Positions 45,988 through 56,185 of a stretch of 64,000 nt of DNA are shown here, piece after piece. The stretch's first letter is position 1; each line of letters opens with the position of its first letter. The DNA comes from Arthrobacter sp. V1I7 (GTDB lineage Bacteria > Actinomycetota > Actinomycetes > Actinomycetales > Micrococcaceae): NCBI RefSeq assembly GCF_030817015.1, contig NZ_JAUSYS010000001.1, forward strand, positions 2,046,001 to 2,110,000. The letters are read 5' to 3'. A program made the translations under genes and the position numbers. Under the pieces are notes generated by a model. The model saw nothing but the letters and a program-made list of their open reading frames with translations, did no database searches and was not told the origin of the DNA.

Positions 45988-46010
45988 TGGACATAATGCC
46001 GCTATGTCCA
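45988..46010. promoter_or_regulatory. Inverted repeat next to the 31-bp array
   Basis: TGGACATA and TATGTCCA pair perfectly around a 7-nt spacer, just before the tandem array. The GGACAT core also occurs in each array unit (minus strand), hinting at a shared binding motif or a common origin. Confidence 0.4.
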
Positions 46011-46016
46011 CTGTTC

Positions 46017-46199
46017 GAGCCCAGGAATGAGCATGTCCCCCGATCGTGAGCCCAGGAATGAGCATGTCCCCCGGTCGCGAGCCCAGGAATGAGCATGTCC
46101 CCCGGTCGCGAGCCCAGGAATGAGCATGTCCCCCGGTCGCGAGCCCAGGAATGAGCATGTCCCCCGATCGTGAGCCCAGGAATGAGCATGTCCCCCGAG
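46017..46199. repeat. 31-bp intergenic tandem repeat array (six units, the last shortened)
   Basis: The core GAGCCCAGGAATGAGCATGT is followed by CCCCC and a variable end: GATCGT in units 1 and 5, GGTCGC in units 2, 3 and 4. Units start at 46017, 46048, 46079, 46110, 46141 and 46172. The array fills the gap between bioN and the thiolase stop. Copies are otherwise identical, and the period is not a multiple of three, so it is not a coding repeat. Confidence 0.93.
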
Positions 46200-46200
46200 G

Positions 46201-47406
46201 TCAGTCGAGCGTGCGGTATTCCAGCAGTGCGGCCGTGCCCATGCCCCCGGCGATGCTGATCAGCGCCAGGGCCAGTTGCCCCTGCACCGGGGCGCGGCGG
46301 GCCTGGGCCAGCAGCCGGGTGACGAGCACCGCGCCGGAGGCCCCGTAGGCGTGGCCCAGCGCAAGGGCGCCGCCGTCGAGGTTGGCCCGTACCGGGTCGA
46401 TGCCCAGCCGCTCGAGGCACGCGATCGTCTGGGAAGCGAACGCCTCGTTGAACTCGACCAGGCCTAGGTCCGCTTCCGTGAGCCCGTGCGCGGCGAGCAG
46501 CCGTTCCCCCGCCGCGGCCGCACCGATCCCGAGCAGCCGCGGGTCTACCCCTGCGGTGTCGGTACCGAGCACCAGCAGGCCGTTGCGGGCGCCGAGTTCG
46601 CGCGCACGCTCCACCGAGGTGATCACGACGGCGGCCGCACCGTCCGCGTCAAAGCAGGAGTTCCCGGCCGTGACGGTGCCCCCGGCCACGAACACCGGGG
46701 GGAAGCGCGCCAGCACGGCCGCGGTCAGCCCGCGGCGGGGGCCGTCGTCGGCGATGACCGGCGGGGTGCCGTCCGGGCCCCGGCCGCCTGCCAGCGGAAC
46801 GATTTCGGCGTTGAACGCCCCGGAAGCGGCGGCAGCGAGGGCGCGCCGGTGGCTTCGGAGCGCAGCCTCATCCTGGCTCGCCCGGCCCACCCGGAAGTGT
46901 TCGGCCACGTTTTCCGCAGCCGTGCCCATGTCCGGGTCGCCGTAGCCGGCCGGCGCGAACTGCGCCCGCGGGAAGAACTCCGGCTCGCCTGCGCTGTTCC
47001 GGTGCGCCCGCAGCGGCGCCGTGCTGATGCTTTCCACCCCGCCGGCCAGGTACACGGCGCCGCCCCCGGCGGCCACGAGCCGGGAGGCGAGGGCAATCGC
47101 GTCGAGCCCGGAGCCGCACTGCCGGTCCACGGTGAGTCCGGGAACGCTGACCGGCAGGCCGGCCTCGAGTCCAGCGAGCCGGGCCACGTTCCCGCCGCCG
47201 CCGACGGCGTTGCCGATCACGACATCGGCCACCGATTCGGGCGGCACACCGGCATCGTCGAGGAGACTGCGCAGGACCGGGGCCAGCAGCTCGTGCGCGC
47301 GCAGTGACTTCAGGACCCCGTTGGCGCGGCAGACCGGGGTCCGGCGCGCGGCGATGATGACCGGTTGCCGGTCTTCCGGAAGGGCCGCCGTGCCGGTCTC
47401 AGCCAA
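46201..47406 (-). CDS. Thiolase-family protein with Ser in place of the second catalytic Cys
   Basis: The protein has 401 residues. VDRQCGSGLDAI holds the acyl-accepting Cys97, NEAFASQ the loop, and GHAYGASGA the His352. The region that is normally C-x-G-G-G reads LISIAGGMG, so the general-base Cys is Ser384. It may be a slow thiolase, a condensing enzyme or a non-catalytic member. It overlaps the upstream acyl-CoA ligase, once its frameshift is corrected, by 8 nt. The likely start is TTG 47406, with AGGA 8-9 nt upstream. Confidence 0.85.
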   Translation of the reverse strand: MAETGTAALPEDRQPVIIAARRTPVCRANGVLKSLRAHELLAPVLRSLLDDAGVPPESVADVVIGNAVGGGGNVARLAGLEAGLPVSVPGLTVDRQCGSGLDAIALASRLVAAGGGAVYLAGGVESISTAPLRAHRNSAGEPEFFPRAQFAPAGYGDPDMGTAAENVAEHFRVGRASQDEAALRSHRRALAAAASGAFNAEIVPLAGGRGPDGTPPVIADDGPRRGLTAAVLARFPPVFVAGGTVTAGNSCFDADGAAAVVITSVERARELGARNGLLVLGTDTAGVDPRLLGIGAAAAGERLLAAHGLTEADLGLVEFNEAFASQTIACLERLGIDPVRANLDGGALALGHAYGASGAVLVTRLLAQARRAPVQGQLALALISIAGGMGTAALLEYRTLD

Positions 47407-47478
47407 GACGGCGGATCCTGGGGTCGGTCCCGGTGATCCAGTCCAGCAGGAGCTGGCGGCTGAGCTTGCCGCGGTCGG

Positions 47479-48849
47479 TCAGCGGGGGAGCTCGGTCAGG
47501 GCAAAATACTCCAGCGGCCGCTTGTTCCGGGCCAGCACGTCTTCCACGCCCGCCCTCAGCTGGGTAGCGGTGATTCCCCCCTGGGCCGGCACCACGGCGG
47601 CAACCACGCGTTGTCCGCGGAGATCGTCGGCGAGGCCGGCGGCTACCGCCGAGGCGACGCCGGGAACGGAGGCGAGGGCCAGCTCCACTTCGTGGGGGTA
47701 CACGTTGGTGCCGGCGGTGATGATCATGTCCGAGCGGCGCCCCAGCAGGTGCAGCGTCCCGCCGGACAGGTAGCCCTGGTCCCCCACGGTGTACCAGCCG
47801 TCGAAGGACTGCAGGGCCTGGCCGTCGTCGCCCCAGAGGTACCCGTCGCTGACCATGCCGCTGCGGACGCAGATGTTCCCGTCGGCTCCCTCCGGCACCT
47901 CGGCGCCGGAGCCGTCCAGGATCCGGATCTCCACCCCGGGGAACGGTTTTCCGATCCCGGTTCCGCCCAGCTGGGGATGCTGCCCGGGCCGGAGGCCGGC
48001 GCCGGCGACGAAACTGAGCTCGGAGGCGCCGTAGTATTCGAAGATCGTGGCGTTGGGCGCCCAGCGGCGCGCCGCCTCCAGGGTCCGGGCGTCGAGCTTG
48101 GAACCGGCACAGACGATGCTGCGGATGCCGGAGGCGTCAACGCCGCCGGCAAGGCCCCGCTCGCTCAGGAGCCTGAGCATGGTGGGGACCAGGACCAGGC
48201 GGGTGATCCCGTCATGGCTGACGGCGGCGTGCGCGTCGCCGACGTCGAACTGCTTCAGGGCGTGGAACTCCGAGCCCGCGTGCAGGCATTCGGCGAGGGC
48301 GTAGAGGTTCAGGCTCGCGGCGAGCGGACCGGGCGCCAGGGTCCTGTCCTCCGCGGTCAGCCCGAAGAACTCGATGGAGGCGTCGAACGATATCCGCCAG
48401 GACTCCCGGCTGCGGGTGAAGGCCTTGGGGACGGAGGTGGTGCCGGAGGTCAGCCCGATCAGGAACGGCGACGCCGGCGGCCCGTCCATCAGCGCGTCAC
48501 GGAGTCCGTCCCCGGGCCCGTCACCGGGCCGGCCGCTCAGGCCCAGTCCGGCGCTGGGATCCGGCGGGAACGTTGCCGCGATCCGTCCGGAGATCGCGTC
48601 CTGCAGCTGCTGCGGCCACGACGGATCCAGTACGGCGCACTGCCGCTCCCCCGCCACTGCCGCCGCGAATTCCACGGCGAACGCCAGCGAATTGTCCGCC
48701 GGAAGCACCGTCACGGCAGGTGCCGCCGACACCAGGTCCGCGGCGGCATCGCGCAGGCCGGCCCAGTCCAGGCGCTGCCCGGCGAGGACGACGGCGGTGC
48801 TGTCGGGGCGCACGTCGGCCCAGTGCTGGAGTCTGTCGAGAAAAGGCAT
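47479..48849 (-). CDS. AMP-binding acyl-CoA ligase, probably frameshifted near its 3' end
   Basis: The open frame gives 456 residues of the ANL superfamily. LIGLTSGTTSVPKAFTRS is motif A3, YYGASELSFVAG A5, and DGWYTVGDQGYLSGGTLHLLGRRSDMIITAGTNVYPHEVE A7-A8. It stops at LTELPR, just before the A10 lysine motif. In another frame the same strand continues as TDRGKLSRQLLLDWITGTD to a stop at 47399, which is exactly the missing tail. One base appears lost in the GGGGG run at 47484-47488. Start is ATG 48849. The substrate is an unknown carboxylic acid. Confidence 0.85.
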   Translation of the reverse strand: MPFLDRLQHWADVRPDSTAVVLAGQRLDWAGLRDAAADLVSAAPAVTVLPADNSLAFAVEFAAAVAGERQCAVLDPSWPQQLQDAISGRIAATFPPDPSAGLGLSGRPGDGPGDGLRDALMDGPPASPFLIGLTSGTTSVPKAFTRSRESWRISFDASIEFFGLTAEDRTLAPGPLAASLNLYALAECLHAGSEFHALKQFDVGDAHAAVSHDGITRLVLVPTMLRLLSERGLAGGVDASGIRSIVCAGSKLDARTLEAARRWAPNATIFEYYGASELSFVAGAGLRPGQHPQLGGTGIGKPFPGVEIRILDGSGAEVPEGADGNICVRSGMVSDGYLWGDDGQALQSFDGWYTVGDQGYLSGGTLHLLGRRSDMIITAGTNVYPHEVELALASVPGVASAVAAGLADDLRGQRVVAAVVPAQGGITATQLRAGVEDVLARNKRPLEYFALTELPR

Positions 48850-48907
48850 CGGATCAACTTTACCGACCGGCGGCGCCCGCGTTGCCGCCGAACGATATTG
48901 TGACAGC

Positions 48908-49793
48908 ATGAGTTTCAACGACAATGCCCAGTTGGACCCCTCGCAGGTGCAGGACCGCCGCGGCATGGGCCGCGGCGCCAAGGTCGGGCGGCGGCATCGG
49001 CGGCGGCATCATCCTGCTGATCGCGGCCCTGTTCGGCATCAACCCCAATCTGCTGGAAGGCCTGGCCGGAACCAGCCAGGACCCCGGCGCGCAGAGCCAG
49101 AGCACGGCCCCGGCGTGCAAGACCGGCGCCGACGCCGATGCCCGGGTCGACTGCCGCATCCTGGGGACTGTCAACAGTCTCAACGCGTTCTGGCCGGCCT
49201 ACCTGGCCCAGTACAACCGGGAGTACCCGCAGCCCGAGACGGTGATCTTTGAAGGCGGCACCAACACCGACTGCGGCGCCGCGACCTCGGCGGTGGGCCC
49301 GTTCTACTGCCCGGCGGACAGCACCGCCTACTTTGATCCGGGCTTCTTCCAGGAACTCGTGGACCGCTTCGGCTCCTCCGGCGGCCCGCTTGCGCAGGAG
49401 TACGTCGTGGCCCACGAGTTCGGCCACCATGTCCAGAACCTGCTGGGAAACCTCGACCGCGCCCAGCAGGATCCGCAGGGACCCGAATCGGGGGCTGTCC
49501 GGGTGGAGCTCCAGGCCGACTGCTACGCCGGACTCTGGACCCGCTACGCCACCACCACCCCGGATGCCACCGGGCTGCCGTTCCTCGAGCCGCTGCAGGA
49601 GCAGGACCTCAGGGATGCCCTCTCCGCCGCGGCCGCGGTCGGCGATGACCGCATCCAGAAGGCCGCCACCGGCCGGGTGTCCCCCGAGGCGTGGACGCAC
49701 GGGTCCAGCGAGCAGCGCCAGAAGTGGTTCTACCAGGGCTACAGCACCGGCGACATCAACCAGTGCGACACGTTCAGCGTCGCCACTCCCTGA
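48908..49793 (+). pseudogene. Neutral zinc metallopeptidase (YpfJ family) split by a frameshift
   Basis: The gene begins at ATG 48908 as MSFNDNAQLDPSQVQDRRGMG, the usual start of this family. After AKVG the frame is lost. The rest, GGGIGGGIILLIAALFG (a membrane helix) to the C-terminus, is open in the next frame and ends at 49793. It carries VVAHEFGHHVQNL, the HExxH zinc motif. Removing one G from the GGG at 48986-48988 joins both parts into one protein of about 294 residues. Either the base call is wrong or the gene is truly broken; the rest of the gene is well kept. Confidence 0.82.
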
Positions 49794-49816
49794 CCTGCGG
49801 CACTGATTAACGACGA

Positions 49817-49849
49817 CGGCGGACCCACCTCTGAGAGACGGGTCCGCCG
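49817..49849. terminator. Hairpin between the metallopeptidase and sufT
   Basis: CGGCGGACCC and GGGTCCGCCG pair perfectly over a 13-nt loop in the convergent gap. A weak T-tract follows. Confidence 0.65.
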
Positions 49850-49897
49850 ATCGCTTTCCCTGGCCGAAGCGGAGCAAGGCTAGGGAGGCGGTGGGGA

Positions 49898-50230
49898 CTA
49901 GATGTTGAAGCCGAGGGCGCGCATCTGGTCGCGGCCGTCCTCGGTGATCCGTTCCGGACCCCATGGCGGCATCCAGACCCAGTTCAGGCGCCATTCGTCG
50001 ACGATCCCGTCCAGGGCCTTGCCGACCTGCTCCTCGATGACATCGGTGAGCGGGCAGGCTGCAGTGGTGAGCGTCATGTCAATCAGCAGGGCGCCGTCGT
50101 CGTCGGAGTACTTCAGACCGTAGAGCAGGCCCAGATCCACGATGTTGACCCCGAGTTCCGGGTCGATCACATCCTTGAGTGCCTCTTCGACATCCTCGAG
50201 GCCCGTGCGGGCCACATTGAGTTCGGTCAT
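49898..50230 (-). CDS. sufT: SufT-like Fe-S assembly factor (MIP18/DUF59)
   Basis: A 110-residue MIP18-fold protein. VIDPELGVNIVDLGLLYGLKY and TLTTAACPLTDVIEEQV hold the conserved DPE and Cys of the family, and VWMPPWGPERITEDGRDQMRALGFNI is the actinobacterial SufT tail. It helps mature Fe-S proteins. It is the last gene of the suf operon, 13 nt after sufC. Confidence 0.93.
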   Translation of the reverse strand: MTELNVARTGLEDVEEALKDVIDPELGVNIVDLGLLYGLKYSDDDGALLIDMTLTTAACPLTDVIEEQVGKALDGIVDEWRLNWVWMPPWGPERITEDGRDQMRALGFNI

Positions 50231-50243
50231 CGCGGAGTCCTAA

Positions 50244-51041
50244 CTACGCCTGGGTTGCTGCCGAGGCAGCAGCGATGGTGGCCGCCCCTGCGCCGGTGGC
50301 GTAGCGGTCGTACCCTTCTTCTTCAAGGCGGTCGGCGAGCTCCGGGCCGCCCTCTTCCACAACCTGGCCGTCAACGAACACGTGCACGAAGTCCGGCTTG
50401 ATGTAGCGCAGGATCCGCGTGTAGTGGGTGATGAGCAGGGTGCCCATGTTGCCTTCGGCGTGGGCGCGGTTGACACCCTCGGAGACGACCTTCAGGGCGT
50501 CAACGTCCAGCCCCGAGTCGGTCTCGTCCAGGATGGCGAACTTCGGCTTGAAGAGCTCGAGCTGGAGGATCTCGACACGCTTCTTCTCGCCGCCGGAGAA
50601 GCCTTCGTTGACGTTGCGCTGGGTGAAGTCGGCGTCGATGCGCAGCTGCGCCATGGCAGCCTTGACGTCCTTGGTCCAGGTGCGCAGCTTGGGCGCTTCG
50701 CCGTCGATGGCGGTCTTGGCGGTGCGCAGGAAGTTCGTCATGCTCACGCCGGGGACCTCGACCGGGTACTGCATGGCCAGGAACAGGCCGGCGCGGGCGC
50801 GGGCGTCAACGCTCATCGCGAGGACGTCTTCGCCGTCGAGCGTGATCGAACCGGCGGTGACGTTGTAGCGCGGGTGCCCGGCGATGGTGGACGCCAGGGT
50901 GGACTTGCCGGAACCGTTGGGGCCCATGATGGCGTGGGTCTCGCCGGTCCTGATGGTCAGGCTGACGCCCTTCAGGATTTCCTTGGTGCCCTGCTCGGTG
51001 TCAATGCTGACGTGCAGGTCCTTGATCTCAAGAGTAGACAT
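50244..51041 (-). CDS. sufC: Fe-S assembly ATPase SufC
   Basis: A 265-residue ABC-type ATPase that drives the SufBC2D scaffold. HAIMGPNGSGKSTLASTIAGHP is Walker A; NEGFSGGEKKRVEILQLELFKPKFAILDETDSGLDVDALKVV is the SufC-specific signature and Walker B, with DETDSGLD replacing the common DEPT. ITHYTRILRYIKPDFVHVF is characteristic. Start ATG 51041. Confidence 0.97.
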   Translation of the reverse strand: MSTLEIKDLHVSIDTEQGTKEILKGVSLTIRTGETHAIMGPNGSGKSTLASTIAGHPRYNVTAGSITLDGEDVLAMSVDARARAGLFLAMQYPVEVPGVSMTNFLRTAKTAIDGEAPKLRTWTKDVKAAMAQLRIDADFTQRNVNEGFSGGEKKRVEILQLELFKPKFAILDETDSGLDVDALKVVSEGVNRAHAEGNMGTLLITHYTRILRYIKPDFVHVFVDGQVVEEGGPELADRLEEEGYDRYATGAGAATIAAASAATQA

Positions 51042-51129
51042 GTGTCTTGTTCTCCTCTGCACCGTGCCCTCCGGCATGGTGCGTTTTCTCGTCGAAAAGT
51101 TTGCTTGTGCGGGTGCCGGCTGCGGGCAG

Positions 51130-51489
51130 CTAGCTGAAGGTCGGAGCTTCGGCGCCGTTCAGGACGTTAGTGACGTCCACGTACACCTCGTCGCCCTGGA
51201 TGGTCACGGCAAAGACAGGAACGGGATCATAGGCCGGCAGCTGGAGCGGCTCGCCGCTGCGCAGGTCGAACTGGGAGCCGTGCCCCCAGCATTCGATCAG
51301 GCAGCCTTCCACCTCGCCGTCGGAGAGCGAGATGTCCGCGTGCGAGCAGGTGTCGCCGATGGCGTGGATTTCTCCCATCGAGTCCTTCACGATGGCTACG
51401 GGGTAGTCGTCGATCAGGATCCGCAGCGCCTGCTTGAGTTGGATCTCGCTGGCGTTGCAGACGAGCTCGCCTTTTGGCCGGTCTGTCAT
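51130..51489 (-). CDS. Rieske [2Fe-2S] ferredoxin-like protein in the suf operon
   Basis: A 119-residue soluble Rieske protein. GDTCSHADISLSDGEVEGCLIECWGHGSQFDL gives Cys48-x-His50 and Cys67-x2-His70, the ligands of a Rieske cluster. It looks like the non-heme oxygenase ferredoxin type. It sits between sufD and sufC, where it probably supplies electrons or tests cluster loading; this is inference from position. Confidence 0.93.
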   Translation of the reverse strand: MTDRPKGELVCNASEIQLKQALRILIDDYPVAIVKDSMGEIHAIGDTCSHADISLSDGEVEGCLIECWGHGSQFDLRSGEPLQLPAYDPVPVFAVTIQGDEVYVDVTNVLNGAEAPTFS

Positions 51490-51523
51490 CTGATGCTTTT
51501 CCTGTTTCCTCTAGTGCTGAACG

Positions 51524-52809
51524 CTAGTTGTCCGTGGCCGCGAGCTCGCGCTCAACAGCAGCCGTCAGGCGCTCTTCGATGGCCGGAACCCCGATCTGCT
51601 GGATGATCTCGTTCAGGAAGCCGCGGACCACCAGGCGGCGGGCCACCTCTTCCGGAATCCCGCGGGCCATCAGGTAGAACAGGTGCTCGTCGTCGAACCG
51701 TCCGGTGGCGCTGGCGTGGCCGGCGCCGGCGATCAGGCCCGTCTCGATCTCCAGGTTCGGCACGGAGTCAGCGCGGGCGCCGTCGGTGAGGACCAGGTTG
51801 CGGTTGGCCTCATAGGTGTCGGTGCCTTCTGCTTCCTTCCGGATCAGAACGTCACCCACCCAGACGGTGTGCGCGTTGCGGCCCTGCAGGGCGCCCTTGT
51901 AGAGCACGTTGGACTTGCAGTTGGCGACAGCGTGGTCGACGAACAGGCGCTGCTCAAGGTGCTGGCCGGCGTCGGCGAAGTACAGGCCGAAGAGTTCAAC
52001 TTCGGCGCCGGGAGCGGTGAAACGGGCCGACGGCGTGACGCGCACCAAGTCGCCGCCGAGGCTGACGACGATGTGCTTGAACTTGGCGTCGCGGCCGAGC
52101 TTCACCTGCTGGGAGGAGGCGTGCACCGCGTCGTCGTTCCATTCCTGGAGCGAGATGACGGTCAGCTGTGCGCCGTCCTCCACGAGGATCTCGATGTTTT
52201 CCGAGACGACGGCGCTGCCCTGGTGATCCAGGACGACGACGGCCCTGGAGAACTTCTCCGCCACGATTACAACATGCTGCGCGGAAGCCTCGGTGCCCCG
52301 GCCGGTCAGCACAACGCTGACCTCACCCTCGGCCTGGACCTCGGCGGGCACGGTGATGACCGTGGCCTCGGTGAAGTTCTCCCAGGCGTTGGCGGAGACG
52401 CGGTCCTCGGGGATGGCCGCGGACCCGATCCGGCGGTCATCGCGGCCGACGGTCTCAACAGTGACGGAGTCCGGGGCCGTGACGGCGACGGACGGTGCGG
52501 CCCCGTTGAGGACTTCGCTGTGCAGCCCGCGGAGGCGCTTGAGCGGGGTGAACCGCCAGTCCTCCTCCAGACCGGTCAGCGGCTTGAAGTCCGCCAGCAT
52601 GTAGGACGTCAGGCGGCCGGCGCGGGAACTGTCCGGAACGCCGACGCCGCCGCCGTGCGAGTGGCGCTTGACGGCGTCTCCCGCCAGCGGTGACTTGGAT
52701 GCGGCAGCGTTGAGCGGCGAAAGGCTTTCGCCTTCTTCGGTGAAACCGTTGATGAACGGCTGGGCTGACGGCGCGCCGATGCGGGCCTTTTCAGTAGTGA
52801 TGTCAGTCA

Positions 52810-52810
<1 letters not shown>
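51524..52810 (-). CDS. sufD: Fe-S assembly protein SufD
   Basis: The 428-residue scaffold protein has the SufBD beta-helix core. HVVIVAEKFSRAVVVLDHQGSAVVSENIEI, TVWVGDVLIRKEAEGTDTYEANRNLVLTDGARADSVPNLEIET and HASATGRFDDEHLFYLMARGIPEEVARRLVVRGFLNEI are typical. It starts where the sufB stop ends (TAATG overlap). Confidence 0.96.
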
Positions 52811-54272
<1,462 letters not shown>

Positions 54273-54273
<1 letters not shown>

Positions 54274-55103
54274 CACGGCCTTTCTTGCAGATGGTTGGAT
54301 ACTTGGTCCAGGCTGACCGGCGTGCTTTCGGGGCTGTGCAGCCTCGTGACGGCCGGACGGCCGGTAGGTATGTGGGTGGTGCAGACGTGGCCGCCGCGCG
54401 CCAGGGTGGACAGCCGGCGGACGTCGACGCCGACCAGCCTGGAGAACACTTCGGTCTCCACCTCGCAGAACACGGGGAACTCTGCGGCGAGTTGCTGGAT
54501 GGGGCAGTGTCCCTGGCAGAGCTGGACACTGGAGAGTGCCGCCGGCAGGGGTGCCTTGGCTTCGATCGAGGCCGCTGATGCGACGAAGCCGTCCCGGCCC
54601 AGCAGTTCGGAGAGCACCTGGGCGCGGGCCGTGATGTCCGGGCCGGCCTGCTCGACATCAGGAGCGTAGCGGCGTTCCATTTCGCCGAAGCGCTCGACGG
54701 CGAACTGGCGCACCGCCTCGGGTCCTGCCATCTCGCCGAGCCGCCGCAATGCAATCTTGGCGATGTCGAGGTAGTCGTTCCCGAGGCTGGACTGGCCCTG
54801 GGAGCTGAGCACGTAACGGCGGGCGGGGCGTCCGGCGCCGGCGCGGGCTACCCGCTTGACCTCGATGACACCATCGCGGGAAAGGTGGTCCAGGTGACGC
54901 CGTACTGCGGCGGGCGTGAAGCCCAGCAGGTCGCCCAGTTCGGCGGCGCTGATGGGTCCATGCTCCAGGACGGCGTTCAGCACGCGGTCCCGGGTGCGCT
55001 CATCGGCGTCGGCAGCATGCACCGCTGCTACGGGAGCGGAGGGCACCTGCGGCGCGCGTGTCGCACCGTGCCCGGGAAGGGCAGCAGAAGAGGAGGGGCT
55101 CAT
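54273..55103 (-). CDS. sufR: SufR-like Fe-S sensing transcriptional regulator
   Basis: The 276-residue protein has an N-terminal winged HTH ([36 protein letters not shown]) and a C-terminal part with clustered Cys: [22 protein letters not shown] and [10 protein letters not shown], which fit Fe-S ligation. SufR represses the suf operon when clusters are ample. It is first in the operon and so controls itself. Start is ATG 55103, or GTG 55112, with no clear ribosome binding site, so the mRNA may be leaderless. I could not identify its operator. Confidence 0.92.
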
Positions 55104-55219
55104 GGAATACACAACACAATCATGTCGTAATTTAGTCCCGCGTTCCAGTAAGGTATGGCTTCCCTCCGCAGCCGACCGGCGGCCCGACCGTGCAGTACTA
55201 CATCGCGTAGAATGCTCTG

Positions 55220-56185
55220 GTGCGATCTCCCGAATCCCCCGTCCTGTCCATCAGCGGGCTAGTCAAGGATGTTGGTCCACTGCCCACCCTCGACGGCAAG
55301 ATGCTGCGGGTGGTCAGCGGACTCTCCCTCGTCGCCGAACGCGGACAGGTTACGGCCCTGCTGGGTGCCAACGGAGCCGGCAAGACGACCACCCTTGAAT
55401 GCGCCCAGGGCCTGCAAAAGCGTACCGCAGGGAGTATCAGCCTGCTCGGCCAGGATCCGGATACGGCAGGAGCCGGGTTGCGTGCGCGCGTCGGAGTAAT
55501 GCTGCAGGACGGCGGGCTGCCGCCGTCGGCCCGGCCCATTCCCCTGTTAAGGCACATCGCCGGCATGTACCACGATCCCTGGCCCGTCGAGGAGTTGATC
55601 GGCCGCCTCGGGATCGATAGCTTCAGCCGCACCTCGGTCCGGCGGCTTTCCGGCGGGCAGAAGCAGCGGCTCGCCCTCGCCGCAGCCCTCGCCGGTAATC
55701 CGGAGGTGCTCTTCCTGGACGAGCCAAGCGCGGGCCTGGACCCGCAGTCCCGCCACCTCGTGTTCGAGCTGATCTCGGAACTCCGCGACCGCGGAATGGG
55801 GATCATCCTGACCACCCATCTGATGGACGACGCCCAGCGCCTGGCCGACTACGTCTACATCATCGACGCCGGCCGGAACGTCGCCGAAGGCACCGTCGCC
55901 CAGTTGTTGCAGCACCGGCTCCCGTCCGCTGGCGAACAGCACATCCGTACCCTCCTGTTCGAGGCCGAACCGGGGCTGGACTTCACCGGGGTGCTGCCCG
56001 ACGGCGTCGACGTCACCGAGGCGCGGGCCGGCAGCTACACCGCCACGGGCGTCCTCACGCCCAACGACCTGGCCGCGATCACCGCGTGGTGGGCCGCGCA
56101 CGGGATCATGCCCAGCTCCCTGAGCCTTGAGGCACGCAGCCTCGAGGACGTCTTCCTGGACATCTCCGGAAGGGAGATCCGATGA
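55220..56185 (+). CDS. ABC transporter ATP-binding protein (ABC-2 type exporter)
   Basis: The 321-residue ATPase has ALLGANGAGKTTTLECAQGL, RLSGGQKQRLALAAALAGNPEVLFLDEPSAGLDPQSR and LTTHLMDDAQRLADYVYII, then a DrrA-like C-terminal extension. It pairs with the overlapping permease gene, forming an exporter of unknown cargo (drug, lipid or heme-related). Start is GTG 55220. It is divergent from sufR. Confidence 0.93.
   Translation: MRSPESPVLSISGLVKDVGPLPTLDGKMLRVVSGLSLVAERGQVTALLGANGAGKTTTLECAQGLQKRTAGSISLLGQDPDTAGAGLRARVGVMLQDGGLPPSARPIPLLRHIAGMYHDPWPVEELIGRLGIDSFSRTSVRRLSGGQKQRLALAAALAGNPEVLFLDEPSAGLDPQSRHLVFELISELRDRGMGIILTTHLMDDAQRLADYVYIIDAGRNVAEGTVAQLLQHRLPSAGEQHIRTLLFEAEPGLDFTGVLPDGVDVTEARAGSYTATGVLTPNDLAAITAWWAAHGIMPSSLSLEARSLEDVFLDISGREIR

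Noticed and set aside
46017..46199. CRISPR array
   Set aside because: Units are contiguous with no unique spacers and no cas genes are nearby, so it is a simple tandem repeat.
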